Below are positions 17,545 through 26,333 of a stretch of 59,878 bases of DNA, piece after piece. Below the pieces are notes generated by a model, which was given only the letters and a program-made list of their open reading frames with translations, ran no database searches and was not told where the DNA came from. This DNA is from Acidobacteriota bacterium (GTDB lineage: Bacteria > Acidobacteriota > Terriglobia > UBA7540): NCBI GenBank assembly GCA_004298155.1, contig SCRD01000009.1, forward strand, positions 1-59,878. The letters are read 5' to 3'. The position numbers and the translations under genes were made by a program. Every line of letters begins with the position of its first letter. Within the stretch, counting starts at the first letter, position 1.

Positions 17545-18202
17545 CCACCCCCTCAACGATTCCGTCGCTTATTGCGCAAACTGCGGCAGACCGCTTTGCG
17601 AAACCTGTCGGCGCGAAGTAAAAGGAACGTCCTATTGTGAGCCCTGTCTGGCTTTGCGGCTCCAGTCGCCTCTATGGAACATCGGCGGACAACTCGGGGC
17701 TGCTTCAAGTCCCGGTGTTGCCCTCGCTCTCGGTTTCATTCCAGGCGTCGGAGCTATTTATAACGGACAGATCGTAAAAGCTATGGTGCAGGTTTTGCTG
17801 TTCGGTTCGCTCATCGCTCTCGTCCACCGCGTGGGCGGTCCCCTGGGACCAATTTTCGGGCTGGTGGCTTTTGCTTTTTATTTCTATATGGTGATTGATT
17901 CTTACCAAACCGCGAAGGCTAGGCACCTTGGCCAGCCCACACCGGAATGGTTCGGCCTGAACGACTTGAAGTTGGACGCGCCGTTTGGGGCGGGTTTGCT
18001 GATCGTTCTGGGTCTTCTTTTTCTATTGGACAATTTCGGCATTCCGATTTTTTCTCAGATCGGAAAGTTCTGGCCTGTGCTCCTGATCGTGCTTGGTCTT
18101 GGCCTGCTTCAGAAACGCCTGGCGCACCATGATACCGTCGTGCCGCATAATTCAGGAACAGTTCAGACCGATCAAAAAAGCAACGAGCCTCCTGGTCAGT
18201 AA
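17531..18202 (+). CDS. B-box zinc-finger membrane protein with TM2-like and LiaF-type modules
   Basis: A 223-residue protein. Residues 1-42 form a Cys/His-rich B-box-like zinc finger (CANHPLNDSVAYCANCGRPL, CETC, YCEPC). Then come a TM2-like pair of helices with FIPGVGAIYNGQ and a C-terminal LiaI-LiaF-like module (LLFLLDNFGIPIF, FWPVLLIVLGLGLL). The same WPV-LI-G module returns in the genes at 18626 and 18898. ATG 17531 is chosen because AGGAG (17517-17521) lies 9 bases before it; it overlaps the anti-sigma stop. Function is unknown; location and sigma control suggest an inner-membrane stress protein. Confidence 0.8.
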   Translation: MKCANHPLNDSVAYCANCGRPLCETCRREVKGTSYCEPCLALRLQSPLWNIGGQLGAASSPGVALALGFIPGVGAIYNGQIVKAMVQVLLFGSLIALVHRVGGPLGPIFGLVAFAFYFYMVIDSYQTAKARHLGQPTPEWFGLNDLKLDAPFGAGLLIVLGLLFLLDNFGIPIFSQIGKFWPVLLIVLGLGLLQKRLAHHDTVVPHNSGTVQTDQKSNEPPGQ

Positions 18203-18300
18203 AGGTTATTGGAACTCTGGGAGGAAGGTAACAATCCAAGCCAAGAAGACCAATGCAAAACCCAGGTTGGAAGAGAGCGAAAGCGAGGAAGGACGCAAAA

Positions 18301-18522
18301 ATGGAGAATCTTCCCGGATTGGTTGCTGTTCTGCTGCCTGTTTCAGTGGTCCTCATGCCAATTGCGATCTTGTGGATTGTTTTCTGGTTCAAGGCGCGCC
18401 AACGTGAAATGGAATTACAGGAAAATCTTCGGTTGCGGGAATTCGAACATCTTCAACGGTTGAAGGAATTGGAGCTTGAAATCGAGAAAACGAGAGCTCG
18501 CGATCCTGGAAAGCCGGCTTGA
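18301..18522 (+). CDS. Small PspB-like membrane/coiled-coil protein
   Basis: A 73-residue protein: one N-terminal membrane helix (LVAVLLPVSVVLMPIAILWI, about residues 7-26), then a charged coiled coil (LQENLRLREFEHLQRLKELE). Size and layout match PspB of the phage-shock system, but sequence identity cannot be judged by eye. AGGAAGGA (18286-18293) is 7 bases before ATG 18301, which excludes the upstream in-frame ATG. It sits between two LiaF-module genes of the sigma-controlled operon. Confidence 0.72.
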   Translation: MENLPGLVAVLLPVSVVLMPIAILWIVFWFKARQREMELQENLRLREFEHLQRLKELELEIEKTRARDPGKPA

Positions 18523-18625
18523 ACATTCGCAGGCCTGGGGGAATGCATGGACGTCATCTCAGCCCGGCGGCTGAAGGTGAAATCAGCCGGAAGGCATCTA
18601 TTCCAATTAGGCAAGGTGACTCTTA

Positions 18626-18901
18626 ATGACAACCAACTTCAATCCTGCACAAGGCCGTGACGAACTCCGACGCTCACGCCGCACTCATAGAATCGGGCTG
18701 ACGGGTCCGATTCTGCTGGTTGCTTTAGGGGTTTTGTTCCTGGTGGGCCAATTTGTTCCGCATTGGGGGGTGGATAAAACGTGGCCGGTGATTCTAATTG
18801 TTATTGGCTTTACCAGATTGCTTGAGTCCGTGCGGACAGGAAGGTCAGCACCATCCAGTCAGCAGCTTCCACCACTTCCTGAAACGGAGGATCGAGCATG
18901 A
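18626..18901 (+). CDS. LiaI/LiaF-type two-helix membrane protein
   Basis: A 91-residue protein made almost entirely of one LiaI-LiaF-like membrane module: TGPILLVALGVLFLVGQFV, a short loop, then TWPVILIVIGFTRLLES. The tail is Pro/Ser-rich. AAGGTGAC precedes the ATG. Its stop overlaps the next start as ATGA (18898-18901), so the two products are made together. In Firmicutes the module belongs to the LiaFSR cell-envelope stress response; here no LiaSR pair is seen, and the ECF sigma seems to take that place. Confidence 0.78.
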   Translation: MTTNFNPAQGRDELRRSRRTHRIGLTGPILLVALGVLFLVGQFVPHWGVDKTWPVILIVIGFTRLLESVRTGRSAPSSQQLPPLPETEDRA

Positions 18902-20373
18902 GCATTTACCGTCACCATCGTGGGTCCATATTTTGGGCACTGACCCTGATCGCGATCGGCGCGATCTTTCTGTACCAGAATTTCAATCCTATCGTTCGCC
19001 CCTGGCACCTGATTGCAAAGTACTGGCCTGTTCTGATCATTTTCTGGGGACTGTCCAAACTGATTGATTACTTTCACGCCAGAAACCACCCCGAGGCACA
19101 ACCGCATTCGCTGCTTTCCGCCGGCGAGATTGTCCTGCTGATCGTTGTCCTCATCATTGGGACAGCCCTGTCAAAGGCGCTTCTGCGACCCTGGGGCGGC
19201 TGGCCTTCTGTGATGGGCATGAACGACCAGCAGTTTGCCGAGATATTTTTCAATTCCTACACCTTCACGCAGAGAGTGTCTCAGGACGTCGAAGGCAGCG
19301 CGCACCTGCTAGTGGTAAACCGCAGAGGTAACGTCGAAATTCGCGGTGCAGACCAGAAGAGCATAGGGGCGGTCATCCAGGAGACCGTGTGGGCTGAAAA
19401 TGAATCTGCTGCCAGAAAAATTGCCGACCGCTTGCAGTTTCAAATCGCCCAAAACGGCGGGCAGTACGAACTGACCTCCAACCTGGATTCCATTCTTTCC
19501 AGCGGACGCACCGTACGGCTGGATATGGCCATCCGTGTGCCTCAATCCACCACATCGGATGTTGCGGTTGACGACGGTGATGTAACCGTCAGAGGCCTGA
19601 AGGGCAACCAGACGCTTACCTCGCGCCGTGGAGATGTGCAAGCCAATGACATTGACGGCATCTTGCGAATTCACGAGTCGCGTGGGACAACTTCGGCCTC
19701 AAAGATCGACGGCAGCGTGGAAATTGAGGGTAGGGGGGAAGATGTCGGAGTTCGGGATGTGACAGGATCAGTGACGGTGGAGGGAAACTTCTCCGGCGCA
19801 ACACGCTTCGAGGCTGTCGCCCGGACGCTGCGCTACAATTCTTCCCGCACAAACCTGATGACGCAAAACCTTACCGGCAATCTCACGATGGATATGAGCA
19901 ACCTGACAGCCAATGGCGTTGGGGGACCTTTTGAGCTTTCAACACGAGACAAGGACATCCTGCTCGAAAACTTCAAGTTTAACGTGAAGATCGTCAACAG
20001 CAATGGAGCCGTCCACCTCCAGACAACGACCCCGCCTACACATCCGATTGACGTCGACCTCAAGAAGGGTGACATCACATTGTCACTGCCAGTCTCCTCA
20101 AATTTCCAGGTGGATGCCGTTTCCCACAACGGCGGGGTCAGCTGCGACTTCCCTGGGCTGAAGGTTTCAAAGGAACCACCCATGCCCGCCATCGAGGGGA
20201 CATACGGGAGTAACGGTCCCATGATCCGGCTTTCGTCAACCTACGGAGACATTCATCTTCTCCGCCTACAGACACCGCCACCGCCAGCAGCCCCTTCAAC
20301 TGCCAGCCTGACCGAAAATCGGCCCCGGCGGGAAGGCGCGCCGGGGTGCACCATTCGCCTTGCGGCTCGTTAG
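18898..20373 (+). CDS. LiaF-type membrane module fused to DUF4097 beta-helix-like domain
   Basis: A 491-residue protein. Residues 5-55 form a LiaI-LiaF-like module (ALTLIAIGAIFLYQNF, YWPVLIIFWGLSKLI). A further membrane helix follows (IVLLIVVLIIGTALSKALL). Residues ~130-460 are a repetitive extracytoplasmic domain with short paired strands (VNRRGNVEIRGADQ, VDDGDVTVRGLKGN, SRRGDVQANDIDG, EGRGEDVGVRDVTG), typical of DUF4097/putative adhesin domains. This is the LiaF-like architecture: membrane sensor plus beta-rich outer domain. It ends the sigma-factor operon and faces aroA across 40 bases. Confidence 0.85.
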   Translation: MSIYRHHRGSIFWALTLIAIGAIFLYQNFNPIVRPWHLIAKYWPVLIIFWGLSKLIDYFHARNHPEAQPHSLLSAGEIVLLIVVLIIGTALSKALLRPWGGWPSVMGMNDQQFAEIFFNSYTFTQRVSQDVEGSAHLLVVNRRGNVEIRGADQKSIGAVIQETVWAENESAARKIADRLQFQIAQNGGQYELTSNLDSILSSGRTVRLDMAIRVPQSTTSDVAVDDGDVTVRGLKGNQTLTSRRGDVQANDIDGILRIHESRGTTSASKIDGSVEIEGRGEDVGVRDVTGSVTVEGNFSGATRFEAVARTLRYNSSRTNLMTQNLTGNLTMDMSNLTANGVGGPFELSTRDKDILLENFKFNVKIVNSNGAVHLQTTTPPTHPIDVDLKKGDITLSLPVSSNFQVDAVSHNGGVSCDFPGLKVSKEPPMPAIEGTYGSNGPMIRLSSTYGDIHLLRLQTPPPPAAPSTASLTENRPRREGAPGCTIRLAAR

Positions 20374-20413
20374 CACGCTGTCAAACAAGTTATCTATCGA
20401 CACTGAAGCTGGG

Positions 20414-21706
20414 CTATCTCGACACGCGAGAAATCGTCTCAAAAAACGATGGGAAGGAAATCCGGACACAATCGCTGTCATCGATGATAGTCGTTCCATC
20501 AGCTACAAGTCCGGCGATGCTAAAGGCCATGGCGATTCGATGGTCACTGTAGCTTGCGATTTTCGCGCCGGCAAGACGTTGGTGGCCAGGAATCCGCAAT
20601 CCGTCAGGAAATTCCTCAACCTTAGCGCCCATGCGGCGAAGGTTGTCCGTTACAGCGGCGATGCGGTCGCTTTCCTTGACACGCAGCTCCTGCGCCCCTC
20701 GGAACACCAGACCATTCTCCGTCTGGGTCCCTAACACGGCCAGGACAGGCAATTCATCAATCAGTCCGGGGATGAGTTCCGCGGGGATATCTCCCCCATC
20801 GAGCGAGCCGGCTCTCACACGAACACTCCCTACCGGTTCTCCATTGCGGTTTTCACAATTCAAAACGCTGATATCCCCGCCGATGGACTTCAGAAAATCC
20901 AGAATCGCGGTACGGGTGGGATTCAGTCCAAGATTCTCGAAAGTAATTTCCGATTCCGGAACCAGAAGCCCCGCCACTACAAAGAAGGCTGCGGAAGAAA
21001 TATCGCCCGGTACCGTAAGGTCCTGCGCCTGAAGACGGCTGCGGCCTCGAACACTGATCGTGCGACCGCGGCTGCCGACCTCGACGCCAAACTGTCTGAG
21101 CGCGATTTCGCTGTGGTCACGCGTCAGGTGGGGCTCTACCACTTCCGTCATGCCCTCGGCATACAGACCCGCGAACAGTACAGCAGTCTTAACCTGGGCG
21201 CTCGGGACAGGCAGATCATAGTGAATAGGAACAAGGTTTCCACCCTTGATCGTGAGCGGAGGCAGACTACCTTCAGAGGATTGGATGTGCGCGCCCATTC
21301 GTGTGAGCGGTTCAATGATGCGCTTCATCGGCCGCCGCGAGAGCGATGCGTCGCCCCCAATGGCGGTCCGGAATGGTTGGCCGGCAAGGATTCCAGAGAG
21401 CATGCGGATGGTGGAACCGGAGTTGCCGGCGTCAAGCGCATCTGCCGAGGCTCGCAGGCCATTAAGCCCAACGCCCTTGACCGCCACATCGTTTCCCTGC
21501 CGGTCGATTCTAACTCCCAGCCTTTTCAGGCAATCGAGCGTGCTCTGGCAATCCACACTTTCCGCAAAGGAATGGAGATGACTGGTGCCCTCGGCGATAG
21601 CAGCCAACATCGCATAGCGATGGGAGATAGATTTGTCACCGGGCATGGAAATCGCGCCGGACAGGCGCTTTGCGCACGTAATGGTTCTCGTGGATGTGAG
21701 GCTCAA
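20414..21706 (-). CDS. aroA: 3-phosphoshikimate 1-carboxyvinyltransferase (EPSP synthase)
   Basis: A 430-residue EPSP synthase, joining shikimate 3-phosphate and phosphoenolpyruvate in aromatic amino-acid synthesis. Family motifs: PGDKSISHRYAMLAA (PEP/S3P binding), LDAGNSGSTIRML, SLSRRPMKRI, KESDRIAAVTDNLR and SYSDHRIAMAFS. Length is normal. It starts at TTG 21706, after GGAAGAG. The motif LDAGNSGST with Ala-Gly-Asn resembles class II/III enzymes rather than the E. coli type, but the class is not certain from motifs alone. It is isolated from other shikimate genes in the window. Confidence 0.95.
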   Translation of the reverse strand: MSLTSTRTITCAKRLSGAISMPGDKSISHRYAMLAAIAEGTSHLHSFAESVDCQSTLDCLKRLGVRIDRQGNDVAVKGVGLNGLRASADALDAGNSGSTIRMLSGILAGQPFRTAIGGDASLSRRPMKRIIEPLTRMGAHIQSSEGSLPPLTIKGGNLVPIHYDLPVPSAQVKTAVLFAGLYAEGMTEVVEPHLTRDHSEIALRQFGVEVGSRGRTISVRGRSRLQAQDLTVPGDISSAAFFVVAGLLVPESEITFENLGLNPTRTAILDFLKSIGGDISVLNCENRNGEPVGSVRVRAGSLDGGDIPAELIPGLIDELPVLAVLGTQTENGLVFRGAQELRVKESDRIAAVTDNLRRMGAKVEEFPDGLRIPGHQRLAGAKIASYSDHRIAMAFSIAGLVADGTTIIDDSDCVRISFPSFFETISRVSR

Positions 21707-22092
21707 CGAACTCTTCCTTTTATGTTAATTAAGTCTCAATCGATTCCCTGCAATCGCCAGTGTGCCAGCAACATTCCCGGCAACCACATGAATGCGGATC
21801 GTGCCCTTATTGAAGGCCATCGTTCGCCTCTCCGCGTCCCGGTATAATAGAATCTCTGGACTCCTAATCTCACGAAATTTCATTATTTTCAAGATGTTAA
21901 GAGGTAGATCCTAACAAAGCTTTAAATCCCCTGAAAGCCTTTTTCCGTCAACGCGCGTTGTAAAGCGAAGCCTAATTTCATGAGTAGTATAGCAGGAACT
22001 TCAGGCGCTTCTGACAGCCTTTCTAAGTCCATCGTCATTTCTGCCCTTTTCGCCCTGACCGCCACCAACAACGATGATAGAATTCTGCAGGG
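21707..22092. other. 386-bp divergent intergenic region
   Basis: The region separates aroA (-) from the GT2 gene (+). A perfect TATAAT (21843-21848) lies on the plus strand but has no good -35 partner. A 46-codon frame from ATG 21980 is probably chance. Nothing else was recognised. Confidence 0.45.
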
Positions 22093-23151
22093 GTGCCAGC
22101 CGGAGAGGAAAAAACCTTAAAGCAAATATCCGAAAGCACCGCAGTGCATCTGATCGACTTTACAGTGGAGAACTCGAACAGTGCAAATACCGTGGAGCGT
22201 CCCGTTGTTTCAATAATCGTGTGTACAAACGGCCTCAGGTCCACACTCGCAAAGTGCCTGGAAAGACTCACCGCTCAAGCCCGCCAATACCATGATTGTG
22301 AAATCATTGTCGTCCTGAACGGACCGGAAGATGCTGCATTCGCCAAGGCGGTTTCACGGTTTCCGATCCGACTGCTCAACGAGCCGCGCCCCGGAGTCTC
22401 CGCTGCTCGTAATCATGCCGTACACCGCGCCAAGGGCGACATCCTCATCTTTGTGGATGACGATGTCCTGATGAGCCCCGGCTGGCTGGAGGAAGTGGTC
22501 AGTGGGTTTGTTGATCCCAATGTCTGTTGCGTAACAGGACGCGTAATTCCGGCGGGGCTGCTCTCGCTCGCCTCTGAACGCTCGAACAGATACTACTCAA
22601 GCCAGCGTGCTCTTTCCGCGTGGACTCTCGATGCTTCAAACCCCAACTGGTACCAATATATTCTTGGTGAACCCGTAGGCTTTGGCTGCAACATGGCATT
22701 CCGCAAAAATTTTCTACAGAATTATTCACTCTTTCCACCAGACCTTGGTGCGGGATCACTGATCGGTGGAGGCGATGAGTTCTACATGTATATCCAGGTG
22801 CTGAAGCACGGCTTTAAAATTCGTCACAACCCGGCGGCGGCGGTCACGCACTACTATGACGATAACATCCAGAAACAGAAAGCCCGCGCCGCCCAGCTTT
22901 ACGCGGGAAGTGTTGCGTTTGCCTTGAAACTCATTTTCGAAGAAAAAGACCTGCGCTTGGCAACCCTCAAGTGGCTGCTTTCTGCTTTGAAGAGGCGCGC
23001 TCGCCATATCTGGAAGCAAAGGACAATCACTTCAGAGCCTCAGGAACTTCTCTCGACCGGCGAAAAGGTCGGTGCCTATCTGCGCGGGCTGGGCATCTAC
23101 TGGAAATCTCGGCGGATAGGCGTTTCAGCAACAACAACTGAGGACATCTGA
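22093..23151 (+). CDS. Glycosyltransferase family 2
   Basis: A 352-residue GT-A inverting glycosyltransferase. Residues ~37-140 hold the catalytic core: VVSIIVCTNGLRSTLAKCLE, NEPRPGVSAARNHAVH and LIFVDDDVLMSPGWLEE with the metal-binding DDD. GGGDEFYMYIQ, an acceptor-side motif common in GT2, follows. No membrane helices are seen. The frame has no start before GTG 22093 after the in-frame stop at 22078; the ribosome site is weak. It stands alone between aroA and an HD-domain gene, so its glycan is unknown. Confidence 0.85.
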   Translation: MPAGEEKTLKQISESTAVHLIDFTVENSNSANTVERPVVSIIVCTNGLRSTLAKCLERLTAQARQYHDCEIIVVLNGPEDAAFAKAVSRFPIRLLNEPRPGVSAARNHAVHRAKGDILIFVDDDVLMSPGWLEEVVSGFVDPNVCCVTGRVIPAGLLSLASERSNRYYSSQRALSAWTLDASNPNWYQYILGEPVGFGCNMAFRKNFLQNYSLFPPDLGAGSLIGGGDEFYMYIQVLKHGFKIRHNPAAAVTHYYDDNIQKQKARAAQLYAGSVAFALKLIFEEKDLRLATLKWLLSALKRRARHIWKQRTITSEPQELLSTGEKVGAYLRGLGIYWKSRRIGVSATTTEDI

Positions 23152-23292
23152 CGCCGCAAAGCGGGATTGCCGCCTCACAAAGACCATCTTGTTCTTCATC
23201 TTCCTCGATTCACTGTTGTTTCTCCTGCCTTAGAATGGCCAATAGTCGCTCATCGCCTGTTGTAAAATGTTGAGAAGGCGGGAGGGTACAAC

Positions 23293-23850
23293 ATGGATCG
23301 CGAAGAGGCATGGAAGCTTCTCTGTGAATATACCAAGAGCGAGAATCTGCGGCGGCACGGGCTGGCAGTTGAAGCCTGTATGCGTACGTACGCCCGCAAA
23401 TTCGGCGAAGACGAGAACAAGTGGGCCATCGTAGGGCTCATCCATGACTTTGATTATGAGCTTTACCCGAATGCGCCGGATCACCCATTGAAAGGAACCG
23501 AGATTCTGAGCAAACTGGGATATCCAGTAGACGTTCGCCGCGCAATACTCAGCCATGCAGACTACACCGGCGTACCCCGCGACACATTGATGGCAAAATC
23601 TCTGTTCGCGTGCGATGAGCTTGCAGGCTTTATCACAGCATGTGCGCTGGTGAGGCCGGACCGAATTCAAAGCCTCGAACCCAAGTCGGTACAAAAACGG
23701 ATGAAGGACAAAGCCTTCGCGCGCGCAGTTCGACGCGAAGACATTATCGCAGGCGCCGGGGAACTTGGTATCGACCCTCACGAACACATCGAGTTATGCA
23801 TCAGGGCCATGCAGGGCATCAGCGGCCAGCTTGGACTCAACCCCGCCTGA
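23293..23850 (+). CDS. HD-domain (HDIG-like) phosphohydrolase
   Basis: A 185-residue protein with the HD-domain metal ligands: RRHGLAVE (His22), LIHDFDYE (His51-Asp52), then DHPLKG and LSHADY as further candidate ligands. Proteins of this small-HD type are metal-dependent phosphohydrolases of uncertain substrate. GGGAGG lies about 7 bases before the ATG. There is no attached sensor or cyclase domain, so signal-nucleotide turnover is only one possibility. Confidence 0.8.
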   Translation: MDREEAWKLLCEYTKSENLRRHGLAVEACMRTYARKFGEDENKWAIVGLIHDFDYELYPNAPDHPLKGTEILSKLGYPVDVRRAILSHADYTGVPRDTLMAKSLFACDELAGFITACALVRPDRIQSLEPKSVQKRMKDKAFARAVRREDIIAGAGELGIDPHEHIELCIRAMQGISGQLGLNPA

Positions 23851-23974
23851 CAATGAACCCGCAGCGATACCAGGACAAAGTGCACAGCCCTGGCCTTTAA
23901 TTTTCTAACCTTATGCTCGAACAACAAGGCGGGTAAATTAAAAGCAAAAACCAAAAGTGACCGCAGCACACAAA

Positions 23975-25837
23975 TCACCCTCTGCCGCTGCCCATGACCG
24001 GATTTGTTCGGGTCATACCTTCTGTCGGGTCCTTTGCTCGTCCGGCATCTGCGGTGGAACGCTCAGATATGGAAAGAAGGCTTGCGGCCTGTGCCAGACG
24101 GCCCTGCAAATCTCCAATCCTGTCCTGAATCGTCATCCTCTGGTCTTCCAGGAGGGTATTGGTGAATTCCGCCACCTGGCGCTTGTAGGACTCCAAAGAT
24201 TCTTTTATCGAAGCCTCGGCCCATGTCGTTGTTTGGTGGGCCCATTGGTTTAACAGTGTCGTGGCCGTGTTCACTTCCTTGTTTACCTTGCCCGAGAGGT
24301 CCTGAACAACCTGCCCCGAACTAGCCCTAATTTTATCGACCGCCGTGGAGGAAGCCTCCGCAACCTGCCGCTGGACTTCCTCTCCCATCGCTCGTCGCTG
24401 CTCTTCCATAAACTGGCGCAGTTGAACTTCGTAGTCGGCTGCCATCCTTGTCTGCAGCCCCGAAAGAGACTTTTGGATTTCACTAACCTGCATACCAGCA
24501 ATCTGCTTGATGTTTTGTGCTTGCTGCTCAAGTGTCTGCCTGCTCAGGTTGGTCATGCTTTCAACCATGGCTGTAATCCGCTGCTTCTCAGCGGTCTTCA
24601 ACTCTTCGCCCAGGTTCTTGAGGTTGTCGGAAAGGCGCGTCGCGTCGCCAGCCAGTGAATCCCGGGCCGACAGAGCAAAGTCGCTCATCTGCTTGCGAAC
24701 GTCCTCAGCCATTGTTCCCATGGTGGATTTTAGCTCACCCTTCGACTGGGTAAGGGTTTCTTCCAACCGCTGCCTTACCTCACCCAGAGAAGCACCCAAA
24801 GCATCTTGAGAGGCTTTCTGAACATTGGCCATGATCTCTGCCGCGCTCCGCTGCCGCAACTCCTGGGCGGCGGAAATCAGCTTTTCGTTAAACCCTTTCA
24901 ATTGAGTATCGAGGTTAGACTGGAATTCCGTTCTGGAAGCAGCCGAAATCCCGTCCAGGTGAGACTTCAGGCTATTAATACCCTCGTCGGTCCTGGCCCG
25001 ACTGGTTGCCTCAATCTGCCTGGAAGCTTCCTGCGCCGCGGCACCAAGCCGGTTGTTAAAATCCTTAATCGCAGTTTCGGTGCTTTGAGAATAGGCAGAC
25101 CTCGCCTGATCTGCCAGCCCGGCTGTCAAATTGTGGACTTCATTCTTGATAGCCTCAACCTTGCCTTGGACTACCTTCTCAGACTCCATCATCACAATGT
25201 TAAGCTGCTGTTGAAAACCGTTCTTTAACCGGTCCTTCACCTGCTCGATATGGGGCTCAAGCGACTTCTGAACTTCTGCCGGAATAGATGCCACAGACCC
25301 CTGGGTCATTAAATTGATCCATTCAGCGAAATCTCTCATCTTGGCTTGCAGAATCTCTTCAGCCTGCGCCTTGACATGCTTTGCCAACTGGTCCTGTTCC
25401 GCGTCCAGGCGCGACTTCAACTTTCCGCGAAACTCCTCCGCCAGGCTGTCCATCCGCGATTGTATTTCCTTTTCCAGCGGCTCAAGCACAACGGCGCTCT
25501 TGCCATGAACATTTTTCGCAGCCTCTGCGGCGGACTTTGAAGCAAATCCTTCTAACTCATTACGAATCCGGTCCTTAAGCGTTTTGAAACCCAGGCGGAG
25601 CGATCCTTCCCCATCCTTTTGTGCGCCAATCGCCATTCCCGGAAGCTCTACCCCTGACAGTTCTGCTACAGATGACAGCAAGTCATGGAGCAGATTCTGA
25701 GCTTGATTCAACTGTTCCTGCCACTCGCGGCGGGCCTCGCGAATTTCAGAAAGTAGACTTTCCAGATCGGACTGGCTATGCTTCTGCCCTCCCCTGATTC
25801 CTCGCAACTCCTGCACGAGAGACAGCGGCGTATTCAT
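23975..25837 (-). CDS. Large amphipathic coiled-coil protein of unknown function
   Basis: A 620-residue protein that I do not recognise. Nearly the whole length is predicted helix: long runs rich in Glu, Lys, Gln, Ala and Leu with heptad spacing, in units such as LKSRLDAEQDQLAKHVKA, LKNGFQQQLNIVMMESEK, SLKSHLDGISAASRTEF and VRQRLEETLTQSKGELK. No signal peptide, membrane helix or enzymatic motif was seen. The pattern resembles apolipoprotein-like or methyl-accepting-protein-like helical repeats, without the conserved chemotaxis hairpin tip. GGAGGG precedes the ATG. It could be a cytoplasmic filament or membrane-surface scaffold. Confidence 0.75.
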   Translation of the reverse strand: MNTPLSLVQELRGIRGGQKHSQSDLESLLSEIREARREWQEQLNQAQNLLHDLLSSVAELSGVELPGMAIGAQKDGEGSLRLGFKTLKDRIRNELEGFASKSAAEAAKNVHGKSAVVLEPLEKEIQSRMDSLAEEFRGKLKSRLDAEQDQLAKHVKAQAEEILQAKMRDFAEWINLMTQGSVASIPAEVQKSLEPHIEQVKDRLKNGFQQQLNIVMMESEKVVQGKVEAIKNEVHNLTAGLADQARSAYSQSTETAIKDFNNRLGAAAQEASRQIEATSRARTDEGINSLKSHLDGISAASRTEFQSNLDTQLKGFNEKLISAAQELRQRSAAEIMANVQKASQDALGASLGEVRQRLEETLTQSKGELKSTMGTMAEDVRKQMSDFALSARDSLAGDATRLSDNLKNLGEELKTAEKQRITAMVESMTNLSRQTLEQQAQNIKQIAGMQVSEIQKSLSGLQTRMAADYEVQLRQFMEEQRRAMGEEVQRQVAEASSTAVDKIRASSGQVVQDLSGKVNKEVNTATTLLNQWAHQTTTWAEASIKESLESYKRQVAEFTNTLLEDQRMTIQDRIGDLQGRLAQAASLLSISERSTADAGRAKDPTEGMTRTNPVMGSGRG

Positions 25838-26333
25838 CTTCCCTCCAGTAAAACTCCTACGTTAGGTTCTTGATGTGAAACGAGATAGGATGGATCAGGA
25901 GCGTTGGAAAGCAGGCATGGGCGGGTCAACAAACGTACCGACCGAGTGGATTCCAGCCCTGTGAATGGTCTTGTCATCAGGAACCATGCCTTCCCCCTCC
26001 CGGCTGGCGCTCTGGCGACGATTTAATATTGCATCAATAACTCTGGACTCACTTCGACTCTAAGACCCTACCATCTCCTGTACAACTGTACCAAAGGACA
26101 GTTTTTGGGCAGGTCCATTATCTTACTAGTCATCGTCATCCTTCTCAAACCCCCAGCCAATTATACACAGGAAATGAAATTTGAAAAGAATTTATTTGCC
26201 TGCGCGCCTGGCTCCTTGAAGGTCGTCCGGTATTCCCCAAAGGATCTCGAACGGCGCTTGCTAGTTGTATGCACTATCACGGAGAGAACAAAGGGGAACT
26301 GTCGGGTTGGAATTGGAGGCTTTCCGTTTAAGC
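25838..26333. other. 496-bp intergenic region, locally AT-rich
   Basis: It lies upstream of the coiled-coil gene and downstream of the MBL-fold gene, both on the minus strand. A short plus-strand frame from ATG 26174 to 26347 runs into the end of the MBL gene and has no family features. No terminator with a T-run was seen. Confidence 0.45.

Noticed and set aside
21843-21848. Perfect TATAAT upstream of the GT2 gene
   Set aside because: No acceptable -35 box at 16-18 bases; kept only as a note in the gap description.
21980-22120. 46-codon frame before the GT2 gene
   Set aside because: It overlaps the GT2 start, lacks a ribosome site and shows no protein-like features.
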